A stretch of 64,000 bases of DNA from Undaria pinnatifida. Its lineage: Eukaryota; Sar; Phaeophyceae; Laminariales; Alariaceae. The stretch lies in contig JABAKD010000012.1 of the NCBI GenBank assembly GCA_012845835.1, forward strand, positions 12,648,195 to 12,712,194, given 5' to 3'. This document shows positions 11,199 through 22,319 of this stretch, piece after piece. How positions within the stretch are numbered: the stretch's first letter is position 1; each line of letters starts with the position of its first letter. The position numbers and the translations under genes are program-made. Under the pieces are notes generated by a model. The model was not told the DNA's origin. It saw only the letters and a list, made by a program, of their open reading frames with translations, and searched no databases.

Positions 11199-11540
11199 AT
11201 ACACTGCAGCCGTGAGATCGAACATTTTGAATTTTTCGTCGACACTCACTCATCTTTGCAAGCTGTGTGCGGTACTCCGATCGCACGTCTTACTGGGTTT
11301 GTGTCCTCGTTGAGGATATACGTCGGCGGCTCCCCTTAGAACTACAGTAGTGTAGCTTGTACCAGGGTCAACAGGGGGATGCCATTCAATCTGTGCGCGG
11401 AAACATTACAACCCGTTTGTGAGGGGGACAAAATCTGACAGCTGTGGAAGGAAATGCATCAGTTTATCATGTATATCCTATAAGTCGTACAACGGGTGGG
11501 GGGAGGGCGGCGTTTTTAGGGGGGGGGGGGGGGGGGGGTT
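11199..11540 (+). repeat. R1 partial copy
   Basis: Begins with ACACTGCAGCCGTGAGATCG and runs through the first sub-repeat (CGCGGAAACATTACAACCCG, then GCATCAGTTTATCATG) to an 18-base G-run. The later R1 sub-repeats are missing. Confidence 0.8.
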
Positions 11541-11690
11541 AGCCTTAGTCATTTGACCATTGACCGCGCACCCCTTTCGAGACGGAGCACCGTTCCTACT
11601 CCTAATAGAGACACCTCCAACATTTGGGCGCTCATTACGCTTCTTCCATATACTGCACAGAAACTGTTTGCGTATCCTATCCCCGTCCTG
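11541..11690 (+). repeat. R3 module B
   Basis: Matches 47095-47235 and the reverse complement of 57255-57395. Shared blocks include CTTTCGAGACGGAGCACCG, GACACCTCCAACATTTGGGC and a following TTCCATATA.TGCA. It directly abuts the G-run that ends the R1 copy. Confidence 0.65.
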
Positions 11691-11719
11691 TTTCGCCGTC
11701 TGCGGCCACCATCTATTTC

Positions 11720-12535
11720 CTAGGATAGCGAACGTTTTCTCGCTACTCTCTGGCCTACCAAACTCTTCCATGTCACATACGTCTAGATTCGTCGTCTCCT
11801 CTAACGCATCCCGTTCCTCCTTGCGTATTTCACATTATCATATTAATACCTACTCTCTACTGTTGTGCCACACGGGCACATATTTGTAGCCACGTCCTCC
11901 TCCCGACTACTGGTATATCTCTTTCTTCCTTCTGATAGGTCCAGGTCCCCTACACGAAATCGCAGTTTCAGTTTTTTCGCGTAGTCCAATGGGCCATGCA
12001 GATACGTTTTTCTCCCAATATCTTCCCTCAACCCCCGATTTATCTCTAAGTGCTTCTCCTCTTTCACTTTATTTCTTAGCGCTTGCCTTTCCCTTTCTTC
12101 TATTGTTTATTTTACTTAAGGGGAGGGGGGGATAAAAATGAGAGGGGGAGGGGGGGGAGGGAGGGAGGGCGAGAGGGGGGGCGGGGGGGGGGGGGGAAAG
12201 GAGGTTGCGACATATTTTTTTGGCCGAACCCAATACGAACACGAACCTAACGCACATCGTAAGCAAACACCAAATAATATATATGCCCACCTAGCGACCC
12301 GTATGACACAAGCCAAGCCATGCAGCCCGACTTAATATACTAGTTCCGGGTAGTATTAGTATACCGATGTACCTGGCACCAGCTCCCAGCCCGACCATAA
12401 ATCTAAGGCCTAACCCATAGCCCCAATATCACCGGGGGTGGGGATAAGAGATAAGGGTGTGTATATGAAATACATTTTTTTTTTCTTGGGTAAGGGTGCA
12501 TGGCAGGGGTGTATATAGTTTTTTCGCGAGGAAAC
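11720..12535. other. Unassigned sequence with a G/purine-rich tract (12118-12205)
   Basis: No gene recognised. The tract at 12118-12205 is almost pure G and A on the plus strand. Short ORFs over it are homopolymer translations. Confidence 0.45.
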
Positions 12536-12905
12536 ACACCAACCAAGCAGAGAACCCCACCCAGTCGGCGTCGGAGCAACACCCAAACTGGGTTCCGAAC
12601 GCAACCACTAGAACTACTAGAGGGTTAGGAGCATTGCTGCCTGGTCTGTGCTCTGCTTGATGTGTCTACGACGGCGGTGTCTATACCGACAGCATCGCCT
12701 CCATGATCCCCCAAGGGGGCCCAAAAGGAAATAGAAAGGGCAAGAGCAAAAGGGAAAAAACAGGGACGAAGAAAGGGACAAAAGGGAGAATGAAAGAGAA
12801 AACAGTTTGAGCTAGAACCAGCTTACCGGCGGTGGTATGATAGTACGTGAGTGTCGGCCGGCACTGCCCCCTCGAGGGGGATGGAGCAGGCAATCCGAGG
12901 AACAA
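12535..12905 (+). repeat. R7 dispersed repeat, copy 3
   Basis: Counterpart of 10205-10595; see that entry for shared blocks. The middle purine-rich part is shorter and the end carries CGGCACTGCCCCCTCGAGGG. Confidence 0.65.
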
Positions 12906-12909
12906 AACA

Positions 12910-13560
12910 CAAGGTAGTCGCAGTACATAGTTTGAAGTCACGTAGACGGAAGTCACATAGACAGGTTCTGCCTGTTAGTCCTCCTTGTGCCGTGCTACCT
13001 GGTCTGCCGCGTCTCTTTCTTGCCTTCTTTCAACCGTGGTTTCGCTACCCCCCGCCCTCACCCCCTTCGGATTTGGGAGCCATGCATCGGGGCGGCGCGG
13101 CGATCCGAGCTCTTTTTTGCCTCCTTTTTGTGCCACCTTGCCGTGAACCGTTCGGCTGCTTCGAGGACCCCCCGGTACCACTTGCCCGCCGTATTTGCTG
13201 CATGAACCTACAGCAGTACGGTTTCAACCCCAAACTGCCGTGGGGACTCGTCCGTGGAGCCTTCGGTGGTTCGAAAAACGGCGAAGTCATCTCTCTGGGT
13301 TCCGAGCTAGTTGGTCTGGCCCACTCAGTATCGGGTTTCCCCTCTGGCTATCTGCGCAAGCATCGTCCCACTGGGTAGTCGCCCATGGTTTTGCCGCACC
13401 CCATGGTGTGTCGCAACGTATAACCACAGACGTCAAGAGTCCAATACCCCAGAGTGTGCCAATAACCCGAACCGACAGGACGCTACTGTGAAGCTTGGAT
13501 GCCCAACTTCGAACAGCCATGCCCTCGTACAAGGCATAAGAAGCAGAAGCACTGACTGAC
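12910..13560. other. Unassigned sequence with overlapping ORFs (12851-13378 +)
   Basis: A 175-codon plus-strand ORF and comparable ORFs in other frames overlap in this GC-richer stretch. None shows a recognisable domain or flanking splice-consistent exons, so I do not call a gene. Confidence 0.35.
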
Positions 13561-13564
13561 CCAG

Positions 13565-13690
13565 GCTGGGTTTCTAAATTTTGGAGAGGGTGCGTTCTGC
13601 GCTGTTTTCAGTATGGCGGCTCACGGGTTTCTTAAATCCTGTGAATATGAGCCTTCGTTTGTTATTGCCTTGTTTCTTATTCGGTGCCCT
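13565..13690 (+). repeat. R6 dispersed repeat, copy 1
   Basis: Shares GGAGAGGGTGCGTTCTGC and a collinear continuation (CAGTA, GGTGCC/GGTGTC, then C.GT.CGGTA) with 48770-48915. No coding content. Confidence 0.5.
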
Positions 13691-13699
13691 GTGCGGTAA

Positions 13700-13830
13700 G
13701 CTGGAAGTAACTATATCGTAATCTGGCAGTAACTATACCGTAATCTGGCAGTCTCTGTACCGTACTGTGGCAGTACCTGTACCGTAGTATGGCAACACCT
13801 GTACCGTCATCTGGCAATCTATTGCCATAA
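13700..13830 (+). repeat. Minisatellite, about 24-26-bp unit
   Basis: Five degenerate tandem units of the form TGGCAGTAACTATACCGTAATC, with variants CTGTACCGTACTG and CACCTGTACCGTCATC. Confidence 0.8.
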
Positions 13831-14424
13831 AATACCTAGAAGGTCAGGCTCGCAGTACGAGTGCAGCACATACACTGCGCCCACTGCTGTGGCGCTTTGC
13901 TATGGGATAAAGTGCTGGGTGTGGAGTTTTGGGTTGGATCTTGTTTACAAGGGGATCTTGCCAGTAACAGCCGCTCGCCCGCATACCCGATGCATTGCGA
14001 GTATAGCTCTCCCGCAATAAAGATCTCGATATCCGATATGTCCCGATTATAGCAAGCAACAACTCCCCGGCAAGTAATCGTCCCCGGGTACAGCAGCACT
14101 TTTATCATGAGATAATCCGTGTTGCTATACACCCTGGTATATTTTTGTTAAAAAATGTGTAGCATTAGCCGCCTGATGTACAGTCGACAGTCACTGAGGG
14201 TCTGTGTTCGGATCACCGGCAACAAAAGCTCCATGGATCTCACCACGAGAGCCGATATTCCAACAAGCTCAGCGCAACCGCAGCGCCAGCAGGGTGGCAG
14301 TCTGTCCGTTAGACTCAAATCAACCCCGGTACCGTGTACCAACCACATCAGTACTTGTTTTGTATTTGTTGACGTTTGATACGATGATGGGTGCACCGAG
14401 CACCCCATGACAAGCCGAAACTAG

Positions 14425-14525
14425 CGCTCTCAACCCCTTAGCGCCCGAAACCCTTATCTGCACTAATTCCGATTGATTTTTCGACAAAAAGGGGTTTCCA
14501 GACGTTAAGGCGTTATCTACATTTT
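14425..14525. repeat. R10 short foldback repeat
   Basis: CTCAACCCCTTAGCGCCC near 14429 and AAAAAGGGGTTTCCAGACGT near 14486 correspond to the R10 copy at 5650-5770. No coding content. Confidence 0.5.
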
Positions 14526-14829
14526 TCTCCTATCTGCAGTGGGAAGTACGCAGATTTTGGTATAGGTGGGACATGCCGATCTGACCGCTTTTGGCCGCTC
14601 GTGTGTCCCTCTACAACTGGAAACCCGTTTTTTGGGGAGGACAATTTACTCGGAATTAGTGAAGGGAAGGGTTTTGGGGGCTCTCACTTTCTTTTTTCGT
14701 TTCCCACGCGCTCTCTTAACTCGGGCTACCCACTGCAGTTATTATTGTGCTCATCTTAAAACACAAGCCACCCGAGAAAATGCTCCTGCTGCAAGAAAAT
14801 GTCCCGGGCTGTTTTCAACTATAAGCTTG

Positions 14830-15000
14830 TCGCCCCCCCCCCCCCCCCCCCGTTCCCCTTTGCCCCCTCCCCCCCTCCCCGTCCCCTCCTCCCCCTCGAC
14901 CCCCCCCCTTCCTCCCCCCCTTCGCTCTACCTCCCCCCACCTCCCTCCTCACCCTCACCCTCACCCCCTCCCGCCCCCCTTCTCCCGCACCGCCTGCGGT
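14830..15000 (+). repeat. Long C-rich pyrimidine tract upstream of the methyltransferase exon
   Basis: About 165 bases are nearly pure C and T, including an 18-base C-run at 14834-14851. It precedes the first recognised methyltransferase exon and could be the polypyrimidine part of an upstream intron. The sequence CCCCTGCAG at 15038-15046 is a candidate acceptor. It is also a candidate i-motif/G-quadruplex site. Confidence 0.7.
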
Positions 15001-18000
15001 ATGCCCTTGTGTGGAAACCCGATGTGTTTATGTACCCCTGCAGTGCCGCGGTTGCGGAACAAGCACCGGGAGTGGACTCTGGAGCACGGTGGGCACACGA
15101 TCTGGCGGTGCACGTCTTCTCTGTCGTCGTACCTCGTAGCTTCCAACGTTGCCAAGGGACGGTGAGCGAGGGGAGCAGGGCGCGACGGGGCGTCGATTGC
15201 TGTATGTTTTTGTTGAACGCCAAATGCCATTGCGGCCGTGAGGTTCGAGATATTGGTCGAGATCTCATCGTTGCAAGCTGCGTGTGATGTTTCGTTGTCT
15301 CGGATCACGGGGTGCGCTGTATGTGTGGTGTTACTCCGCGAGACGAGTTGCTGTGGTTTTGTTTCGGTGGAAGGCTCTCAATAGAGCGGGGTGGGCTGGT
15401 GCCACAGGTATCTACACAAGTGCCGGTGAAATCGCTGGACACGACTGGAACTCTCTATAAAAGTAGTATCACAACTCTGTCCGGAAAAATAAGCAACGTT
15501 GGGACGTTAATAATTAAATGAAATGTTGCTTATAGTTCTGTCCAGAGATGTGCACTACGATAGAGGTGCGATTTTTTTTCTTTTTTCGCCGAAATATTTT
15601 CTGAATGGTAGACCTCCTTAACCAAGATCGTGGGAGGGTCAATCCTGTTTTTTTGCATTATTCCTTTTTTTTTGGTACATACACCTGGGCCATGGGATTG
15701 TTCATCGAATTGTGCCTTAATTTTGTCTCTAAAGTCAGTGTTTGGTTGACACAAGGTACATAGTTGTATAGAGCTCCTCGACTGAGAGGAGTCCCAGAGA
15801 AAAGGTACACCTCCAAGAGCCAAAAAGGTACACCTCTACCGTATCACGTGTGTTATGTGTCCATTGGGCTGTCGCATACAGGCACTGTTGGAAGCCAGCC
15901 CCCCCCCTGACTGCCGTGCTTAATGTTGATGTGGTTGACTATGATTCGCGTATCGGTCGGTGACGTGCACGCCTTACAATGATGAAACCCGGGGCCATGT
16001 ATCGGTGAAAGCCAATCAGAAAAGTCAGAAGCCGGTACATGCCCTGGCGTTTGTGGTCATCATGCCCCGGTACAGCGGGGTTGTTTGACCAATGAGCGCA
16101 GCCGAGATAATTTTTGCGTTTTTAGCGGTGACGGATTGTGCCTGTACCATGAAATGACGCCAAACATTCCCGGTATGCCTTTTCCTGATAAAAGCTTAAC
16201 TTTTTTTCCATAAATAAAGGCGAACGAGGAAAACTGCAGGAAAATGAGTCTTGAGAAGAACAAACTTAGCACACGTTTTTTTCTCACAGCGACGGCCGCC
16301 TAACTCCTGCCCCCCTCTCCCCTCTCTCCCCCTTCTCCTCCCATTGCTTCCAGACGGGTCCTTGAGCTCGGAGCCGGCATGGGGGTGTGCGGGCTGATCG
16401 CTAACAAGACGGGAGCCTCCGCGGTGGTATTGACAGACGGGGACAGCTCCGCAGTGAAATATCTGAACGACGTGAGAGGGACTATTTTTTTGTTTCACCG
16501 TGTTATTACGTAGCCGTTGCGTTGCCGTTACCTGATACCACATGGTATATTTGATGGAAACCTGAAAAGGCTTACTCGAATTGAGGGGATGGAGGCAATT
16601 GGGGGAAGGGGGGGGGGGCGGGGTGTACTCAGGTTGTGCATGGCCGTAGTCCTATGACCATAGACCCTCGCATCCCTACTATGCCGGGACGGAGCGCGTC
16701 GGGCTTTCACCAACCAGGCAGACATTGGTTGCACCAAGCGCGAAGCGTCGTGAGGTGTTCGGCGAGTCGCATGAAGGGTGAAATGCATCCTTTCAAGAAC
16801 CGCTCGTAGGACGGACTTGGGCACGTTGTGCCTACTCTCTTGCTAATGGATGCAAGCGCCAAGGAGTTCCTTTGTTATTGGGGGATAGGGAGGGGGGGAT
16901 ATCTTGGAGGCGGTTTTCTTATCTTGTGAAATTGCTTGGCAATTGTTAGCACAGCAGCACACCTTCGGGCATGCAAGGGTCCGGGCAAAGGTTATCATAA
17001 GGTCTCGAATCCCCTTCGTATATAGAGCATACTTGCTGTATGTGTTGTTTTATTCTCCGCCTACTACAGTACAACCAGTCAGCAGCAAATTTATGGCTTT
17101 TCTTTGGGCCAGAGAAAAGAGCCCACTTGGAATTGGATAGTCCCATTTTCTTCGTTCGTAAATTGAGCGTTCTGGTGCCTCCTCCCCCCTGACAAAAAAC
17201 ACGCCTTCCACCCCGTGAAACTCCTTTTCGGACAAAACGTAATGGCGAAGATCGTCGTCGCCGGGGAGGGTAAGATGGACCCCTCCTCCCCCTCCACCCA
17301 CAAGCACTCCTTGAATTCCCAAAACAAGATGCATTTTTGAGCAGAATATGCTACAGCAGTAGCCTCTCTATACATGCGCCCCCCCCTCCCCCCCCCTTCT
17401 TATGAACAAAAAAACACGCCAAAAACAAGCCTTCCAACCCCACACCCCTTCTAAAACGCCTCTACTTCCAACAGAATATCAGGGCTAACGTCGGCAGTGC
17501 CGGGGAGAGCAAGATGGATGAGTCCAAGACGGAGATGGAGGAAGGGGACAATCGCCCGGTCCACGCGCAGGTGCTCCGATGGGGGGATACGGGCGCGGTG
17601 AAAGAGCTCATGGAGGTGCTGGAGACTGGCCACTTTGATCTTGTGCTGGGCTCCGACCTCATCTACCCAGAGGCGGTAAGGGGAGCACACGGTTTTTTGC
17701 TCTGTGGTCCCCGCTTGATTCGTTTGTGTTTTGTGTGATTCGTTGTCTTTTTTTTTCCTTTTCGTTTTCTGAGGTTCGACGCCGCTTATTGCGCTTTGAA
17801 TCATATTAATTTTGTTTTTACTATTGGTGGACTTTTATCTACCCGAAGATGATGACAAGAGAATAAGGGAGCGGGGGAGACGTCGTGTTTTCTGCTTTTG
17901 GCATTCACGTTTTTTGCTTGTCGGCATTCATTTTGTGTTTTGAACGTATGCCCGGTCAACGCTGCGTACGCCACGTTTTGTTTGTAGCCGTGTTGCACTT

Positions 18001-21000
18001 ATTGGGCGTTGCGTTTTTTAGGTTGCGCTTTTCTTGAGGGAGCACAAAGTCCCGGGCGGGGGCGGGAGGACCGAGGACCTGAGTGGGGTAGAAGAAAGCG
18101 CATCCGCAAAGCACGACCCTCCTCCCCCACCACTGCCCAGCGCTGTTGTGTGAATGCGTGGATTTTGTCGCTGAGTGCTTATGCTTCGGTTGCGGGGATC
18201 AGCGAGCAATGAAGTCTGCCCACTCAACAGCGCGGTTTACCCTCCTCACCCCTCATCCCCCACTCCCTCCCCACTCCCACTCCAACCCCAACCCGACCTC
18301 CACCCATCCCGCCACCTCCACGCCGGCCCTAACCCACCCACCCACCAACCCTCGCTCCCCCCCCCCCCCCATCGCCCCCAGCCCCACCCACCTACCTCTA
18401 CCCCCACCTCCACCCAATACACTCTCACCCCCACGCCACCCCCGACCACAACTCCCTAGTCCAACCCCCACCCCATACGCCTACTCCCATTTCCACCCTT
18501 TACGTTTATTCCCACTTCCACCCCGACCCCCCCCCCCCTACCTCTAACTTCCAACTCCTATCACTACTCCCACCCCCGCCCCCGGCGCTTCATTGGTACT
18601 AATCTCTCCTATCGCGGTTATTTTCGTTGCCTTGTCGATCAAATTCAGGTAAAGACATCCGAGACTCTGGCGTTGATGGACGTCAAGGTGCGGGACCTGA
18701 TGGCTACTGCCGCGGCCGCGCTCATGTCGGGCGGCACCTTCCTTCTTGCGCACGAATGCAGATCAGACTTGAGGGACGTCATGAAGCTGTTCGAGACGGT
18801 GAGCGTTCACGTTCCGCGCTGTTGGTCCACGCGATGCCTGCGTGGTCGGTGAAACCCCGACGTGCTCCTTCCCGTCAATGTAGGGGTGCGAGGGACTTAT
18901 ATATGGCCAATGCGACTACAGCCATGCACGAAATGACTACCCCCCCCCCCCCCCTATCCCTCCCCCATGTTGCAATGTAATAAATTACCCCGCAACTATT
19001 GACGCCTCGAAAGAAGTGGTACGCCTCATCCACCAGCCATGTAGCAATCTAGTGATTTTGCCACCAATTATCCCACCTACAATTGACGCCTCGAAAGAGG
19101 CGCAAAATCTCATCCACCACCACGCATACGCACGAGAAATACCTCCGCGTCAGAAATGCAAAACACGCAAAGCATGTCGAGCAAAGCTGCCCACCCGCTA
19201 CACGCAAACACACGAATAAGGACAAACCGTCGAAAACATTAATGAATCATGAAATCCAGCAAAGCTAAGAATTTATTGCCCCGTTCGTTTTTCTATGCTG
19301 TTATTTCGAGCGATGCTTTACTGAGCCCAGTCCGTTTTTTTTCTTTTGTTATGGTGGGGGGGCAAAGCTTACCCTGGTAGGTATTTCCCCTTTTTTTGTT
19401 TCGTCTTGTTTTTTTTGTTGTTTCGGTAGCACGCAACCGCACACGGCTTTTCGCCGCCGCAAGCGATGAGCGTTCCTCATCTACCCACCGCTACGCAAAC
19501 GCACAAACAAAACGTCACAGTTCTACAACCCAAAGAATAAAGCAGCTGGAAAAAACGAACGAGCAAAGCTTAAAGCGATGACAATGGAAAGCCGATAGTT
19601 CGGTGAAATAATTCCCAAACTTTCTTTTTGGGGCTATTTGCTGAAATATTCCGGGTAACGTCGCTATCGGGGAAAAACGAGTAAAATGTTTTTTCCGTCT
19701 TTTTTTTTTTCCTGGTCGTGCGGTCCTACAGGTCAATCAATTTGTTTATTTTTCATTAAGCTTTCATTGACATGTCCACCAAACACGATTGACCTTCGAT
19801 CTCGAAATTGAGACAACCCGCGGTCGCTCCTCTTCGTTCCGGACAAGGTCACATGAGCGTAGGTGACAGCGCTGTAGATTTCATCTCGACCCATGCCCTT
19901 GGGCGTGAGAGGTTGCTTGTGTTGTCGTGTGGTCTCCCGTCGCACCCTCTCAAAAATTCTGTTTTTCGCCCGTTGGGAGGCGATAGAGAGTTTGAGTCTC
20001 AATTTTCTACACACCAGCCGCCAAATATGTTTTTAGCAGAAGCCTGGTCGGTGCCTGCCACAATCACCGGCCGTAGAGTGAGCGCTGTACACCAAGGGGG
20101 GATCGGAGCCCCTAACGAGCTCGCCACGTTCAGAGTTAATGACGCTGCCGTTGATTTCGTGGAACGAAGTGTGTGAAGGACACGACATTACGCCGCGTCA
20201 GATCCAAGATCTGCTTGAGAATTCTCAGGCCATTTCTTATGCAGTCGGATTCCGCCAGTCGAAAACGGCCCTTTTCGACTGGACTTTTTTTCGACTGGAT
20301 TCTTTTGGTCCTTCTTATCGTCAGTCGAGTCGATTTTATAGTTTTTGTGCTCTTCGTAGAGGCGGTTGGTGTGAGGGAGTACTGCTGTACAGCAGTCGAA
20401 AACGGCTGGCAGCTCTGTGCTTCGCGCTTTCTCTGCGAGCAACGGCTCGGCGAACCCTCGTCCCAGCGAGTTGGTGGCTTTGGGCTTAGCCGAAAGCCGC
20501 CAAAGCTACGTTCGTGGAGTTGCACTCAGCCGAGAGCCGCCAAAGCTACGTTCGTGGAGTTGCACTCAGCCGAGAGCCGCCAAAGCTACAGCAGCCGCAG
20601 CCGTTGTTGGCAGCATGGGATCGAGACCGCGCGCTGCTGCCGTCGTGTGATACACGCTGCTGGCGAGCAAAACTAGGAATGCGCCACGCCGACTTGCTGC
20701 GAGAAGCAACAGCTGGGATAGCCAAGCCAGCGTCAGCGCCTTGTATGATACTGCAGTGTGGTACTTGGTATGGGTGTGTGGCCGTGTGGCCGTGTGGCCG
20801 TGTGTTTGGTGGTGGGATGAGCGATGCGATCGGTTAAAAAAACACGTGTAAAACTTTTTCGACTGAGTTTTTCGACTGGATCCTCCAGTCGAAAAAGTCG
20901 AGTTTTTCGACTGGATCCGCCAGTCGAAATTCTCAGTCGAAAAAAGTTGAGTCGAAAAAGCCCTTTTTCGACTGCGTAAGAAAGCCCAATTTGGGCTTCA

Positions 21001-22314
21001 GTCGAAAAAGGCCGTTTTAGACTGACAAATCCGACAGCATAAGAAATGGCCTCAAGCAGATGTTGGCCTAGATCGCGGCGAGAAATCGTTTTTCCCGGAA
21101 TTCTGGAAAGTGTCGAAAAATAATGTACAAAATTGGGCCCATAGGCGACCGTCCAGGAAAAATTGGCTGGTATCTTCGGCAAGTTTTAATGGTTTTGGCA
21201 TTCCATTGCCACCGGTTTTAAGCTCACTTTGTTTTACCCCGTTGGTTTGTTCGTTTTTTTTTTTTTTCTTGGTTTCTGCAGCACGCGATCGCCCACGGCT
21301 TTGGTCCACCACACGCGGTGAGGTTGGAGGAGGGACCCCAGCGGGTGGTGCTGTCGCTTGTTTACTCCGGAAAGGTGGGTGCATTTTTTTCCACGCCTCG
21401 ACTGGTCACGATCTAAATAATGTAGATCATGATATAGATCGTATAGATCATGTAGACCACGATCTAGATCATCTACACCTCGGACAGATCATGATCTAGA
21501 TCATGTGCACCGTGGATAGATCACGATCTAGATCATCTACACCTCTGACAGATGACAATCTAGATAATCTAAACGTCGGACAGACCACGATCTAGATCAT
21601 CCACATGTCGGACAGATCACGATCTAGATCATCTACAGATTATCTACAGTAGTAGATCCCATAACTGTCGTTTCAGATGTTATGCAAGATCCGTGTGTTG
21701 AAAAAAATTAAAATACCCTCCAGCTGTGAGATCGAAGATGTCGTGGAAACTCTTGACAAGCTTTGTGTAATACTCCGTTTATATGTTTAGTACATATCCA
21801 ACCCTGGCAGCGTGTGCTAGATAGATCGCACGGCTTCTACCCGGCAACATGAGCTAAAATCATACAAATCTCCCCGAAATATCTACGTTTATATCATCAA
21901 GTGGGGATTGACGATCTGTCGGGCGCGTTAAGGCTTCTCTCCGAATTCGCAAACCCTAACCTTTCTAAGCCCTGTTCACTGCTTGTTACTGCTAAAAATT
22001 CCCAAATTCCGATCCTGGTATTTCCCAAATTGCAAGTTTCTGAAATCCCAGAGTTACGAGCTTCGAAATTGATAGCGGGCTGGCAAGTGTTTTTTTTTTT
22101 TTTTTACAGGTTTTCGCTTCCGTTCGTATCGTTGTTATCGTTGTTGTTTCTCGTTTTTTGCTTTTTTTCCCCATTTTGTTCTCGCTTTTTTCGTTTCGTC
22201 GTCCAGGAGGGGCACCAGGCCGCTGAAAAAAGCGATGGCGCCGACGACGCCAGTCAAGGGTGGCGAGAACTCGTCGATGTGTTGCAGGCCTCTGGTTTCG
22301 GCTCCCAGTCATAA
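15001..22314 (+). CDS. METTL21/22-type protein-lysine methyltransferase (Methyltransf_16), spliced
   Basis: Exons read in one frame across GT-AG junctions: 15001-15161, 16354-16471, 17475-17675, optionally 18022-18147, 18649-18798, 21282-21374 and 22207-22314 (TAA). With the optional exon the product is 318 residues, without it 276. Exon 1 carries the family signature HGGHTIW (residues 29-35). The exon 1/2 junction restores RRVLELGAGMGVCG, the glycine-rich AdoMet-binding motif I (56-67). VVLTDGD follows as the acidic loop. DLVLGSDLIY (148-157) in exon 3 is the hallmark DxxxxSD.xY motif of Methyltransf_16 enzymes. Exons 4 and 5 give FLLAHECR and HGFGPP...QRVVLSLVYSG, the C-terminal strands of the fold. 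The family transfers methyl groups from AdoMet to lysines of chaperones and translation factors; this protein's target cannot be read here. The true start may lie in an upstream exon. The optional exon (donor GTGTGA) is less certain. Confidence 0.88.
15225..15325 (+). repeat. R1 terminal fragment in methyltransferase intron 1
   Basis: Degenerate R1 start: GCCGTGAGGTTCGAGATATT, then TCATCGTTGCAAGCTGCGTG. It lies in the intron after the exon ending at 15161. Confidence 0.55.
15555..15843. mobile_element. R4 miniature inverted-repeat element, copy 1
   Basis: Starts CTACGATAGAGGTGCG and ends ACACCTCTACCGTA, so the two ends are inverted repeats. The interior parallels the better-preserved copy at 53754-53999 (CTGAATG.....CTCCTTAACC, then CATGGGA.T.TTCATC). 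It lies in methyltransferase intron 1. It has no coding capacity. Confidence 0.7.
16628..16815 (-). repeat. R3 module A in methyltransferase intron 2
   Basis: Reverse-complement match to 57060-57215, including GGCCGTAGTCCTATGACCAT, GACGGAGCGCGTCGGG and GCGAAGCGTCGTGAGGTGTT. It lies in the intron between 16471 and 17475. Related modules are at 18815-18930 and 46960-47085. Confidence 0.75.
18240..18545 (+). repeat. Pyrimidine/CA-rich intronic tract
   Basis: About 300 bases composed almost only of C, T and A in CCAC/CCCC patterns, ending about 100 bases before the exon at 18649. It has the bias of the other acceptor-side intron segments of this gene. The Pro-rich ORFs here are artefacts. Confidence 0.75.
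18815..18930 (+). repeat. R3 module A fragment in methyltransferase intron
   Basis: Same orientation as 57060-57215: ATGCCTGCGTGGTCGGTGAA, CCCGACGTGCTCC, GGGGTGCGAGGG, and GCGACTACAGCCATGC. It begins within about 20 bases of the donor at 18799. Confidence 0.65.
19436..19480 (+). pseudogene. Exon-5-like duplicate inside the methyltransferase intron
   Basis: After a T-rich tract ending in TAG, the sequence translates as HATAHGFSPPQAM. The real exon 5 (21282) begins HAIAHGFGPPHAV after a T-rich tract ending in CAG. The resemblance stops after about 42 nt and no donor at the equivalent place is seen. It is therefore probably a decayed exon duplication, or less likely an alternative exon. It lies about 1.8 kb upstream of exon 5. 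Confidence 0.55.
20228..21051. mobile_element. Non-autonomous TIR transposon, copy 2 (intronic)
   Basis: This 824-bp copy of the 6079-6837 element has the same GGCCATTTCTTATGCAGTCGG ends. It is flanked by TCA at 20225-20227 and 21052-21054. The interior is collinear but a ~60-bp block containing GAGAGCCGCCAAAGC is present in one more tandem unit than in copy 1. It lies in the methyltransferase intron between 18798 and 21282, ending about 230 bp before the exon 5 acceptor. No transposase is encoded. Confidence 0.88.
21405..21660 (+). repeat. GATCTAGATC minisatellite in methyltransferase intron
   Basis: About six units of roughly 36 bp carry the palindrome GATCTAGATCATCTACAC and a CGGACAGATCA(C/T) spacer. 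It sits in the last intron (21375-22206). Confidence 0.85.
21715..21785 (+). repeat. R1 terminal fragment
   Basis: TACCCTCCAGCTGTGAGATC is followed by GAAGATGTCGTGGAAACTC and a degenerate remainder. It lies in the last intron of the methyltransferase gene. Confidence 0.65.
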
Positions 22315-22319
22315 CGCCG

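Noticed and set aside
12851-13378. 175-codon plus-strand ORF
   Set aside because: Four frames are open in parallel across the same GC-rich stretch and no motif is recognisable.
19808-20176. 122-codon ORF inside the methyltransferase intron
   Set aside because: Weak internal repetition is visible on both strands but no known domain. It is probably a decayed repeat fragment.
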